In this document: positions 29,118-37,715 of the stretch, piece after piece
Position numbering within the stretch: the first letter of the stretch is position 1
Layout: every line of letters starts with the position of its first letter
Assembly (NCBI RefSeq): GCF_022768985.1
Contig: NZ_JALEKL010000001.1
Span: 1 to 64,000 of the forward strand
Reading direction: 5' to 3'
DNA length: 64,000 bases
DNA from: Methanosphaera sp.
GTDB taxonomy: Archaea; Methanobacteriota; Methanobacteria; Methanobacteriales; Methanobacteriaceae
Position numbers and translations under genes: made by a program
The notes under the pieces: generated by a model
Told to the model about the DNA's origin: nothing
Seen by the model: only the letters and a program-made list of their open reading frames with translations
The model's database searches: none

Positions 29118-29346
29118 TAGTAAATCCTCATTTATTTATTTTATAATAATAATTATTTTTTTCCATCTTATATTTTAGATGTTTTATTTAATTAATATTT
29201 ATCTTTTCTTTATCTTTTAAAAGTATAAGAAAATTTATTAAAATTATATAAAAAAAAGTGTGTATGTATTTTTTTATTAAAAATTAAATAATCTAGTTAA
29301 CATATATAATTATTAATTAGAATAAGGATTGGGACTTTAGATATTT

Positions 29347-29946
29347 ATGTCAAAATTAGGTCAGAAAATACTAAGTTTAAGTAATAGTTTTAAATTCTAC
29401 AGAGATTCATATCAAAAACAGAAAGATGAACTAAGAAATCTTAGAAGTCAACTTAAATCTAAAGATAAAACTATTGCAGATAAAGATAATGTAATTAGAA
29501 ATAAAGATAGTGAAATTCAACACCTCAGATCATCAAAATATGATGAATTAAATAATTTAAGATCTCAAAAAGATGAAGTTATCACAACAAAAGATGTGAC
29601 AATTGAATATCTCAGATCTGAAAATAACAAGTTATTTAATGAAAACCAGGTACTTGTTGAATATAACAATGATCTTAAAGAACAAATAAAGATCAACAAG
29701 GAGATACGAAACATACTAGGTGATGTGAAAAATTCATTAAATAATGAAAAACAATTAAGTGCTGATAGATTTAAGACACTACATACACTTTCTGAATTTA
29801 ATCATGTGGATGTTGCAAATTCAATTGAAGAACTTAAATTTATAATTGAAAATAAAGAACTATTATATGATTTTACACAAGAATGTGATGTAACATCAGA
29901 TGATGATGAAGATAGTGATGTTGTAGATAGTAGTTATAATAACTAG
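29347..29946 (+). CDS. Coiled-coil protein
   Basis: The protein has no recognised family. About residues 25-125 form a long coiled coil with heptad-like Leu/Ile positions (LRNLRSQLKSKDKTI, IRNKDSEIQHLRS, LNNLRSQKDEVIT). The C-terminal third is an acidic helical domain ending with a Ser/Asp-rich tail (TSDDDEDSDVVDSS). There is no membrane span. It sits alone, divergent from glf and 220 bp before purA. It could be a cytoskeletal or scaffolding protein, but that is only a shape-based guess. Confidence 0.75.
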   Translation: MSKLGQKILSLSNSFKFYRDSYQKQKDELRNLRSQLKSKDKTIADKDNVIRNKDSEIQHLRSSKYDELNNLRSQKDEVITTKDVTIEYLRSENNKLFNENQVLVEYNNDLKEQIKINKEIRNILGDVKNSLNNEKQLSADRFKTLHTLSEFNHVDVANSIEELKFIIENKELLYDFTQECDVTSDDDEDSDVVDSSYNN

Positions 29947-30171
29947 GATAAATACTTAGTTAACTTTTTTTCATATACTTTTCTTTTTTTATTATTAAAT
30001 TATTATAGAAAAGTTTTTATTAAATTGTATAAATAAATATATAAGTAAATAACCTTTAATTAAAGGTATAAATAAAATTAAATGAAAAATTATAATATTT
30101 CAATTTTTTCAAATTTAATGAACTATTATAATATAAAATTTTATAAGGATTAGATAAAGGAGATATAAAAT

Positions 30172-31194
30172 ATGACATGTACCATATTAGTCGGGGGACA
30201 ATGGGGTGACGAAGGTAAAGGAAAATGTATCACTTACTTTTGTACCAAAGATAAACCAGAAATAATTGCAAGAGCAGGAGTAGGACCAAATGCTGGTCAC
30301 TCAGTAGAACACAACGGTGAAAAATATGGATTAAGACTTGTACCATCTGGTTTCTTTAATACTGATGCACAATTATTAATAGGTGCTGGAGTTCTAGTAA
30401 ATCCTGAAGTATTTAAACATGAACTAGACTATCTTAGTAAATACAGCCTTGAAGGTAGAACATACATGGATTCAAACTGTGCAATAATTACAGAAGATCA
30501 CATTGAATCTGATAAAGCATCAAAATACTTATCTGAAAAAATAGGAACAACAGGTAGTGGATGTGGACCTGCAAATGCAGATAGAATCAACCGTAAAATT
30601 GACTATGCAAAAGATGTTGATGAAGTTGCAGATTATGTTGCAGATGTACCATCAATTGTAAATCAGGCAATAGATGAAGGTAAAAATGTATTTATTGAAG
30701 GATCACAAGGATTTGGACTTTCATTATACTATGGAACATATCCATTTGTAACAAGTAAAGATACCTGTGCAAGTACAGCAGCAGCTGATGTTGGTGTAGG
30801 ACCTACAAAAATTGATGAAGTAGTTGTAATATTTAAAGCATACATTACACGTGTAGGAGAAGGACCATTCCCAACAGAAATTTCACCAGAAGAAGCAGAA
30901 AAACTTGGACTTGAAGAATATGGTGTTGTAACAGGACGTAAAAGAAGAGTAGGACTCTTTGATAAAGAGTTTGCAAAAAGATCCTGTATGATTAATGGAG
31001 CAACACAAATAGCACTTACATGTATTGACAGATTATATCCAGAATGTGCAAAAGTAAATAAATATGAAGATTTATCACAAGAAGCACGTGACTATATTGA
31101 AGATATAGAAAAAGATGTAGGAGTTCCAATTACTATCATATCAACAGGTCCTGACCTTGAAGATACAATAGATCTTCGTGATGAAAAATTATAA
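30172..31194 (+). CDS. purA: Adenylosuccinate synthetase
   Basis: PurA converts IMP, aspartate and GTP to adenylosuccinate, the first step from IMP to AMP. The N-terminal [11 protein letters not shown] loop with the catalytic Asp is at residues 8-18, GPNAGHSV follows, and [19 protein letters not shown] and the [11 protein letters not shown] segment are all in place. At 340 residues it is the short archaeal form, which lacks some bacterial loops. The ATG follows GGAGATATAAA. A C- and T-rich stretch follows the stop. Confidence 0.96.
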   Translation: MTCTILVGGQWGDEGKGKCITYFCTKDKPEIIARAGVGPNAGHSVEHNGEKYGLRLVPSGFFNTDAQLLIGAGVLVNPEVFKHELDYLSKYSLEGRTYMDSNCAIITEDHIESDKASKYLSEKIGTTGSGCGPANADRINRKIDYAKDVDEVADYVADVPSIVNQAIDEGKNVFIEGSQGFGLSLYYGTYPFVTSKDTCASTAAADVGVGPTKIDEVVVIFKAYITRVGEGPFPTEISPEEAEKLGLEEYGVVTGRKRRVGLFDKEFAKRSCMINGATQIALTCIDRLYPECAKVNKYEDLSQEARDYIEDIEKDVGVPITIISTGPDLEDTIDLRDEKL

Positions 31195-31296
31195 ACCCCT
31201 CTTATATCTCATTTTTTTACTTTTTTTTTTAAATTATTTTAACTTTATAATTAATAACTACTTTTTATTCATAACATATTTTTTCTAATTTTCTTT

Positions 31297-32208
31297 TCAT
31301 AGTGATGATTCAATAAGCCTGTCAATTAGTTGTGTGTAGTTAATTCCACATGCTTTTGCACTCTTTGGTATTAAACTTGCCTGACTCATACCAGGAAGTG
31401 TATTTAATTCAAGAGTATAAAATATACCATTATGCAGTATAAAATCAACACGTACATATCCACGACAATTAAATGCATTCCAACAGGCAATTGATGTATC
31501 ATTTAATTGTTTTTGAAGAGCATCATCTAGTTGTACTACTTCTTCTTTTGCTGCTATATTTTCATCATCTGAATACTTTGATTCATAGTCAAAAAATCCT
31601 GCCTGTGATGTTATCTTAATTGTTGGAAGTACTTCACCATCAACTATAAATGATGTATACTCCTCACCATCTAGATATTCTTCAACTAAGATAGATTCAT
31701 CAACACTTAATGCCTTATTTAGCGCATCGGCTATGTCCTCTTTTTTATCTACTTTAAATGTTGCAACACTAGGTCCACCATTACATGGCTTTACAATAAC
31801 AGGATATCCTATCGTATCAATTGCATCATAGTTAATTACATCACCATTTTTTATGTGAATCCATTTGGCTGTTGGAATTGATGCACTTTTAAGTATCTTT
31901 TTTGTCATATTCTTATTCATACAAAGAGCACTTGTTAGCACATCACATCCTGAATACTTTATATTCATAGCCTCAAGCATTGCCTGAATTGTTCCATCTT
32001 CACCAAATTTACCATGAAGTATAATAAGTGCAAAGTCAACATCATCTGGCATCTTATTGACTACATCCATTGGCTCATCAACTATAAGTTCATATACATT
32101 ATACTTTGTTGTGTCAATATTTTCTACTACTATTGCTCCACCACTGAGTGATATTTCACGTTCTGTTGAAATACCACCCATTATTACTACAATATTTAAT
32201 TTTTTCAT
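31297..32208 (-). CDS. D-alanine--D-alanine ligase-like ATP-grasp protein
   Basis: The protein has the ATP-grasp fold of Ddl enzymes: VIMGGISTEREISLSGG at the N-terminus, LHGKFGEDGTIQAMLE (substrate loop), ATP-binding IVKPCNGGPSVATFKV, EEYLDGEEYTSFIVDG, and the metal site TLELNTLPGMS. At about 303 residues it is complete. In bacteria Ddl makes D-Ala-D-Ala for murein, but pseudomurein has only L-amino acids, so the true substrate in this archaeon may differ. The start is taken at the ATG at 32208; the GTG at 32217 is less likely. It is divergent from tatD. Confidence 0.85.
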   Translation of the reverse strand: MKKLNIVVIMGGISTEREISLSGGAIVVENIDTTKYNVYELIVDEPMDVVNKMPDDVDFALIILHGKFGEDGTIQAMLEAMNIKYSGCDVLTSALCMNKNMTKKILKSASIPTAKWIHIKNGDVINYDAIDTIGYPVIVKPCNGGPSVATFKVDKKEDIADALNKALSVDESILVEEYLDGEEYTSFIVDGEVLPTIKITSQAGFFDYESKYSDDENIAAKEEVVQLDDALQKQLNDTSIACWNAFNCRGYVRVDFILHNGIFYTLELNTLPGMSQASLIPKSAKACGINYTQLIDRLIESSL

Positions 32209-32324
32209 ATTTTCCACACTACTTTATTTTTTTTAGGAATTTATTTTTTTCCTAATTTAATATAATTATTATCTTTGTTATAAATAAAAAAATATATTTT
32301 TTTATAAAAATAGATGTTATATAC

Positions 32325-33113
32325 ATGGAACTTATAGATATTGGTCTTAACTTAATGCATAAATCATATGATAAAGATAGAGAAGATGTAATTAACAATG
32401 CAAAAGATGTGGGAGTTACAAAGTCAATAATAACAGGAAGCAGTATCCCATCAAGTATAAAAGCAGCACAATATGCACAGAAATATCCAGGCATACTTTA
32501 TTCAACATGTGGTGTACATCCACATGATGCTAAGATGTGTGATGAGAACACCATTGATACACTACGTTCTTTAGCTGAGAAACCATCTGTTGTTGCAATT
32601 GGTGAATGTGGTCTTGACTATAATCGTAACTATTCACCACAAAATGTACAGCGTAAATGGTTTGAAAAACAGGTAGAGCTTGCAGAAGAACTTAACATGC
32701 CACTATTTTTACATGATCGTGAAGCATATGATGATTTTGCAAAGATTTTACGTAAACATAGAAGTGTTGCAAAAAGATCTGTTGTTCATTGTTTTACAGG
32801 TACAAAATATGAAGCAGAAGACTACCTTGATCTTGGCTGTTATATTGGTGTGACAGGATGGATATGTGATGAAAGACGAAATAGTGACCTGCTTAAGGCA
32901 ATACGTGTTATTCCACCTGAAAGATTAATGATTGAAACTGATGGACCATTTCTCATTCCAAGAGATCTTAATCTTAAAGGTAAAGATAAAAGTAGAAATG
33001 AACCAAAATATCTGCCACATATTTTAGAGGTTATTGCAAAACAAATGAATATGGATGCACAAACTCTAGCACATCAGGTAACAGAAAATACAACTCAATT
33101 TTTCAATCTTTAA
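32325..33113 (+). CDS. TatD-family metal-dependent hydrolase
   Basis: TatD proteins are amidohydrolase-fold nucleases or esterases. The family segments GVHPHDAK (His ligands), IGECGLDYNRNYSP, PLFLHDREAYDDF, VVHCFTGTKYEAEDYL, and ETDGPFLIPRDL are in order. The usual N-terminal HxH metal motif is changed here: the start reads MELIDIGLNLMHKSYD, so the His pair typical of DxHxH is missing, as in eukaryotic TATDN1-like members, which begin DIGxNLTD. At 262 residues it is complete. Its function in DNA repair or D-aminoacyl processing is inferred from the family only. Confidence 0.88.
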   Translation: MELIDIGLNLMHKSYDKDREDVINNAKDVGVTKSIITGSSIPSSIKAAQYAQKYPGILYSTCGVHPHDAKMCDENTIDTLRSLAEKPSVVAIGECGLDYNRNYSPQNVQRKWFEKQVELAEELNMPLFLHDREAYDDFAKILRKHRSVAKRSVVHCFTGTKYEAEDYLDLGCYIGVTGWICDERRNSDLLKAIRVIPPERLMIETDGPFLIPRDLNLKGKDKSRNEPKYLPHILEVIAKQMNMDAQTLAHQVTENTTQFFNL

Positions 33114-33238
33114 TGAGTATTATTTTCTACATCCTCTACTCCTTTTTTTTATAATATATTAACTTGAAATTACAAATATTAAATAATCTAAGAATATAAT
33201 TTTTTTTATTAAAAACTTTACGGGGAAATCTGGATTTT

Positions 33239-34600
33239 ATGACTTCAATTAATGATGCAATATCTTTTTTAAATGATCTTACAGGAAAAACTGATCTGTC
33301 TAACTATTTTAGAAGTTGTCTTGAAGAAAATGGATTAACAGAAACTGATGGATATCTTATTAAATCTAAACTTAACTATGAGGTATTATCAGAGAAAATT
33401 CGTTTAAGTGATATAAATAAACGTTTAAATTTTCTAGTTTCAGATGTTGCAGATAAAAAGGCATATAATGGTGATATATCATTTAATATGGATCTTATAT
33501 TATATCTTTATAATCAGCCATCTGCAAAAGTCACATGTGATAATTGTGGTTGTGAACTTCTTTTAATTGATAAATACTGTAGCAAGTGTGGTAGTGAATT
33601 TATTCCAAAGATTTCATTTATGGATTTGATGGCTGCAGTTGACTTAGAAGATATTCTTCCAGGTGATATGCTTAAAATTAATGAAGATAATACTGTTGAG
33701 AAAATTGCATTTAATTCAACAGTTAAATCAACTGATGATAAAACACTTAAAGAGGTTTATGAATCTAAAATTGAAGAAAATAGGCTTAATTTTAAGTTTT
33801 TTAAAATTCTTCTTCTTTCATCAATTCGAAATAAGAATGTTATTGATTCACAAAAGGTATATGATTATAATGTTAATCTTAATGAGGCAATAGCAGATCT
33901 TATTGATGAGGGTTTTATTAAGTTATCAGAAGATGCAAATTTAGAAGATGATAATAATGGTAGTGATACTTCATTTTCACTAACAGATATGGGTAGTGTT
34001 ATGCTTGATGAATATTATGAGGTTCTTTTATATGATTTGTTTATAAAAGATTGTGGTGTTGATGATATCAAGGAATTTAATAATTTAATTGAATCAAATA
34101 TCACAGATAATGAAAATTATAGTCAAAAATTAATATCAGATGATGTTAATGTTGATGAATTTTTAGATGTAACTTTAACATATGATGATATTATACCTAA
34201 ATATCTTAAAAATATGAAAGACATATATCTAAATTCAGGTAATTTAGAGAAGTATCTTATTTGTTTTGATGTTGAAGCATACTTCTATGAACGTGCAGAT
34301 AAAAAAAGAAAATGGATAATTGCACTTCTTAAAAGATTTATAGCAAACATTAACATGGGATATTTAATAAAAGAAAACAGTAATGGTATTATAAATGCAT
34401 CATCACTAAAATATATGCAAAATATCCTAACTAAGTATTCAATACAAATAGATGAACTTGAAAAACTATTTAATGTAGCATATAATAGTTTTGATACACA
34501 GTTTTTTAAATTTTCACTCCAAACAACACTTGAATATCTTCTCAGAAGCTTTGATGAGGATGTAGAAGAAATTGATATGGAATTAAAATCAAAGTATTAA
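33239..34600 (+). CDS. Zinc-ribbon protein of unknown function
   Basis: The 453-residue protein is soluble and acidic. A four-Cys zinc ribbon lies at C100, C103, C114 and C117 (CDNCGCELLLIDKYCSKCG). N- and C-terminal parts are mainly helical, with no membrane span or catalytic motif. I do not recognise a family. It ends only two bases before the convergent gene at 34603, which also has a zinc ribbon. Confidence 0.72.
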   Translation: MTSINDAISFLNDLTGKTDLSNYFRSCLEENGLTETDGYLIKSKLNYEVLSEKIRLSDINKRLNFLVSDVADKKAYNGDISFNMDLILYLYNQPSAKVTCDNCGCELLLIDKYCSKCGSEFIPKISFMDLMAAVDLEDILPGDMLKINEDNTVEKIAFNSTVKSTDDKTLKEVYESKIEENRLNFKFFKILLLSSIRNKNVIDSQKVYDYNVNLNEAIADLIDEGFIKLSEDANLEDDNNGSDTSFSLTDMGSVMLDEYYEVLLYDLFIKDCGVDDIKEFNNLIESNITDNENYSQKLISDDVNVDEFLDVTLTYDDIIPKYLKNMKDIYLNSGNLEKYLICFDVEAYFYERADKKRKWIIALLKRFIANINMGYLIKENSNGIINASSLKYMQNILTKYSIQIDELEKLFNVAYNSFDTQFFKFSLQTTLEYLLRSFDEDVEEIDMELKSKY

Positions 34601-34602
34601 TT

Positions 34603-35589
34603 TCATAATTCAATATTATATTCTTCCTGTTTTTTTAGATTTTCAATTCTTTGTTTTTCAATATTTTTAACTATTTTTTCATAGTTTACTATTTTCTCAT
34701 GTATCTCTTCTTCATTTGTTATTTCATAGCTTTCACATATAAGATTCATAAGATTTACATTACGAAATATTGGAAAGTTTGGAATTACTTCATCATTAAT
34801 ACATATTGGCTTCATATTTGCTTTTGTATTATTTTTAATAAATTCCTTTTTTATCTGTATTTTTAGTTGTTTATCTATGAAGTTATTTAGTATGTTTATT
34901 ATACTTTCACTCATTGGTTTTCCTATTATTAATGCTTTTTTTATGATGTCCTCATCGTAGTTAATATCATGACATATTGAGTTAAATGATGAAAATGATA
35001 CATATTTTTCATCTAGAAATTCACGTTCTGTTGAACTTGCACAGTATTCACTAATAAGTAGTATTTGTGGTATTGATGTTATAGTTTGAATATATGCATC
35101 AAGCATTGATGATGATTTAATATTCCAGATATACATTAGTATTTGTTTTATTATTTCATTAAATAGAAAGTGTGTTAGTTCATGAAGTAGTGTTGCTATT
35201 TGTTGGGCACTATCAAAGTTGTTGTCAACTTTTATTATGTTAAATAGGTATTCTCCATAGCTTTTTTCATCTTCTTTTGTTGTAACTATTGTATATGCTT
35301 TTGCTATCTCTTTTACTCGTTGAAATGTTGTCATGTTACGTTTATATATGATGTTATTTTGTCCATTTTCTATGATGTTTTGGATTATTATTTCATATAT
35401 TTCAAGAGTTAGTATGAAATCATTAAGACTTCTTTGTTTTTCTTCATTAAATAGTTCATCTATTGTATTTATTTGCTGATTTATGTTGAGAAGATTGGTA
35501 TTTCTAAGAATTTCACCACAACTTTCACAGAAAATACTATTTGCACTATTTTTATGTGCACAATTTGAACAATAAATTTCATTTGTCAT
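34603..35589 (-). CDS. Zinc-ribbon protein with HExxH metallopeptidase-like motif
   Basis: The N-terminus is a double-CxxC zinc ribbon (YCSNCAHKNSANSIFCESCG). In the middle lies ATLLHELTHFLFNEI, an HExxH motif at residues 139-143 when counted from an upstream in-frame TTG. About 40 residues later comes ISEYCASSTER, where a Glu could be the third zinc ligand, as in gluzincin-type peptidases. The motif and helix context suggest a zinc peptidase or a regulator of the ImmA/IrrE kind, but the similarity is too weak to name. The rest is Asn/Ile-rich and soluble. The start is the ATG at 35589. Confidence 0.7.
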   Translation of the reverse strand: MTNEIYCSNCAHKNSANSIFCESCGEILRNTNLLNINQQINTIDELFNEEKQRSLNDFILTLEIYEIIIQNIIENGQNNIIYKRNMTTFQRVKEIAKAYTIVTTKEDEKSYGEYLFNIIKVDNNFDSAQQIATLLHELTHFLFNEIIKQILMYIWNIKSSSMLDAYIQTITSIPQILLISEYCASSTEREFLDEKYVSFSSFNSICHDINYDEDIIKKALIIGKPMSESIINILNNFIDKQLKIQIKKEFIKNNTKANMKPICINDEVIPNFPIFRNVNLMNLICESYEITNEEEIHEKIVNYEKIVKNIEKQRIENLKKQEEYNIEL

Positions 35590-35862
35590 ATTAATCAATA
35601 AAAAGAAATTAGTTTTTAATTTATAAAATAAAATAGTAAATTTACTATTTAAATTATTTATAAGTTATTTATAATAAAATAAGTAGGTTAAATTTTTTTT
35701 TGAGAGATATGGAGGTGATGGATTGGAGGTTATATTAATATATTTTATATGAAAGGGTGGTTATCTTTTTTTTATTTTCTAAGGTTTCTCATTAAAACTT
35801 ATCAGACTAAATATAATTCCACTTCTTAGTCGTCATCTAAGTATTAATTTTTTTTGTTGTAT

Positions 35863-36483
35863 CTATTCATCAAGTACTGGTACAAGTTCTGGTTTCATTG
35901 TTTTTAATGCTTTCATTATAATTACAGTTACTACTGCTTCAAGTACTCCTACAAGTGCTTCAACAGGTACTATTGTCATAAATGCAAAGCTTATTGGATA
36001 TACTCCTGCTAGTGCATATTCAACTGATGCTACAACACCAAGTAATGTTATTGTACCAAATGCTGATACTGCTATTGCTGCTGTTTTATTGAATTTTTCA
36101 ACAAGCATGAAGAGTCCTTTTGCAAATATTGGTGCAAGTATTGCAAGGTTAAGTAGGTTTAATCCTAGTGTTGATACTCCTCCTTCACCAATTAGTATTG
36201 CCTGTATTATTGTTACAAATGTATATACAATAACTGATGATTTGAAATCATATAATGTGATTATTGTTATGAGTGATACATGAACACATGCTGCAACTGG
36301 CAGTGGTAGTTCTATCATTTGTACAATTACTGCTGCTACAATTAGTAGTGCTATTTGTGGTATTTGTCTTTCTGTTAGGTTTGATTTTGATTTTAGTAGT
36401 ATTGCAACTAATGCTATTATTACAATTATTGTTGTAATTATTAGGGGTGTTCCCATTGGTATTAATCCATCCGGTATGTGCAT
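35863..36483 (-). CDS. CbiM-like S component of an energy-coupling-factor transporter
   Basis: The protein begins MHIPDGLIP, the hallmark N-terminus of CbiM/NikM, in which His2 and the amino group bind cobalt or nickel. Six hydrophobic spans follow. The ATG at 36483 is supported by a perfect AGGAGGTGA 8 nt upstream, so His2 is secure. The middle His-containing loop (PVAACVHVSLITI) differs from the usual GTSGHL of classical CbiM, so the substrate is uncertain. No cbiN, cbiQ or cbiO gene is adjacent. The divergent gene starts 382 bp away, and the shared intergenic region holds a CsoR-like operator. At 206 residues the protein is complete. Confidence 0.78.
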   Translation of the reverse strand: MHIPDGLIPMGTPLIITTIIVIIALVAILLKSKSNLTERQIPQIALLIVAAVIVQMIELPLPVAACVHVSLITIITLYDFKSSVIVYTFVTIIQAILIGEGGVSTLGLNLLNLAILAPIFAKGLFMLVEKFNKTAAIAVSAFGTITLLGVVASVEYALAGVYPISFAFMTIVPVEALVGVLEAVVTVIIMKALKTMKPELVPVLDE

Positions 36484-36865
36484 GACATTTTCACCTCCTT
36501 AATGTTTTTTTTTAAAACTTTATCAATTTACATTTAAAAAAAATCATAAAAATCTTTTTTTATAAATATAATTAACTTCCTACAATGTAATTTATTTAAT
36601 ATACTATATAAACTTAATATAACCCTATACGGGTATAGACTATAAGTTAAATTAATATAGAACTAAAATTAGTTATTTTTAAATGAAAATATGCTCATAT
36701 GTTAATTTATTATATGAATAATTGATCATATGATAATATCGGGGTAATAACTTATTATAAAAAGGTATTATAAAATAACAATAATTAAAACATGAAAAAC
36801 AAAAATAAATACAATAGATAAAAATTTTTTTTATACCACTTCACACAACACCATAGGGTGATTAA
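36484..36865. promoter_or_regulatory. Divergent regulatory region between cbiM-like and aldo-keto reductase genes
   Basis: This 382-bp region has no gene. It contains at least three inverted repeats: a 6-2-6 palindrome CTATAC-GG-GTATAG at 36625-36638, ATATG-CT-CATAT at 36689-36700, and ATATGA-N8-TCATAT at 36712-36731. It ends with the GGGTGAT ribosome-binding site of the plus-strand gene. The density of repeats between two divergent genes suggests regulation by more than one protein. Confidence 0.6.
36622..36641. promoter_or_regulatory. CsoR-like operator site
   Basis: The sequence ACCCTATACGGGTATAGACT has a G3 tract and the GGGTATAG core also present in the four sites near the CsoR-family gene at 51490-51762. 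It is a weaker match because its G tract is shorter than in those sites. It resembles known CsoR operators, which have a G-tract flanked by TACC/GGTA-like half-sites. Confidence 0.45.
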
Positions 36866-37705
36866 ATGAAACTAGCCTTTGAAATAGAAAAACTACCAAA
36901 TAACCAGATAGATAAAATACTAAAACAAATCAAAGATGAAGATATAATACTTGACATATCAAAACTAAAAAAACAACAAATAAAACAAGATCTACATGAA
37001 TATAAAATAACACAAAAACTACCAATAACAACAATAAAAGACCAAGACCAGCTTAATGAAATATTTCAAAAACAACTAGATTTGGCAAACACAGATTACT
37101 TCTACAACTACCAAGTACCTGACATATACATGGAAGATGAAAATATAGACATAAAACATTTCATCAAAAAACAAGAAGATAAAATAAAAAACATAACAAT
37201 AATACCACACATGGGATCAGAAAAACTAGATGAAATACTAACAAAAAATGACATATTTAACTTTATACAACTTCAAATAAACTACCTTGACTACTACAAC
37301 AACACCATAGAATCAAAAAAGTCATATGAAGTAGCAATAAAACATAACCTTAATGTAACAGTTGAAAATCCACTAAAATCAAACAAACTACTAAATCTTC
37401 CAGAAAATATTAAAAAAACACTACAAAACTATAATAGACAAACACCAGATATGTGGGCTTATAGATTTGCAATAACACTAGAAAATACAAAACAACTACA
37501 CTTTAAAATACAAAGCAGTAGTCAAGTTGAAAAATTAATTAAAATATCCAAAGACATAAAACCACTAAGTGATGATGAAATATTACAACTTAAAGATGCA
37601 GTAGATATGATAAATAACATGAATATTACAGGTGGATATCCAATTGGGTGTAGTGGATCATGTGGAAGCTGTAATATTACAGGATGTCACAGCAGAATAA
37701 TATAA
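36866..37705 (+). CDS. Degenerate aldo-keto reductase-like protein with Cys-rich tail
   Basis: From about residue 55 the protein aligns with the two neighbouring aldo-keto reductases: TQKLPITTIKDQDQLNEIFQ, TDYFYNYQVPD, then FIQLQINYLDYYNNTIESKK and VTVENPLKSNKLLNLP. The catalytic His of LLHNVS is replaced (FYNYQV), and the N-terminal region that carries the catalytic Asp and Tyr (YFDTAYIYH in the neighbours) is lost, so reductase activity is unlikely. The normal C-terminal 4Fe-4S domain is replaced by a short tail with four Cys and a His (CSGSCGSCNITGCH), which could bind a metal. It stands 10 bp before the next gene and behind a region with a CsoR-like site. A metal-binding or regulatory role is only inferred. 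Confidence 0.72.
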   Translation: MKLAFEIEKLPNNQIDKILKQIKDEDIILDISKLKKQQIKQDLHEYKITQKLPITTIKDQDQLNEIFQKQLDLANTDYFYNYQVPDIYMEDENIDIKHFIKKQEDKIKNITIIPHMGSEKLDEILTKNDIFNFIQLQINYLDYYNNTIESKKSYEVAIKHNLNVTVENPLKSNKLLNLPENIKKTLQNYNRQTPDMWAYRFAITLENTKQLHFKIQSSSQVEKLIKISKDIKPLSDDEILQLKDAVDMINNMNITGGYPIGCSGSCGSCNITGCHSRII

Positions 37706-37715
37706 TTAAATAGGA

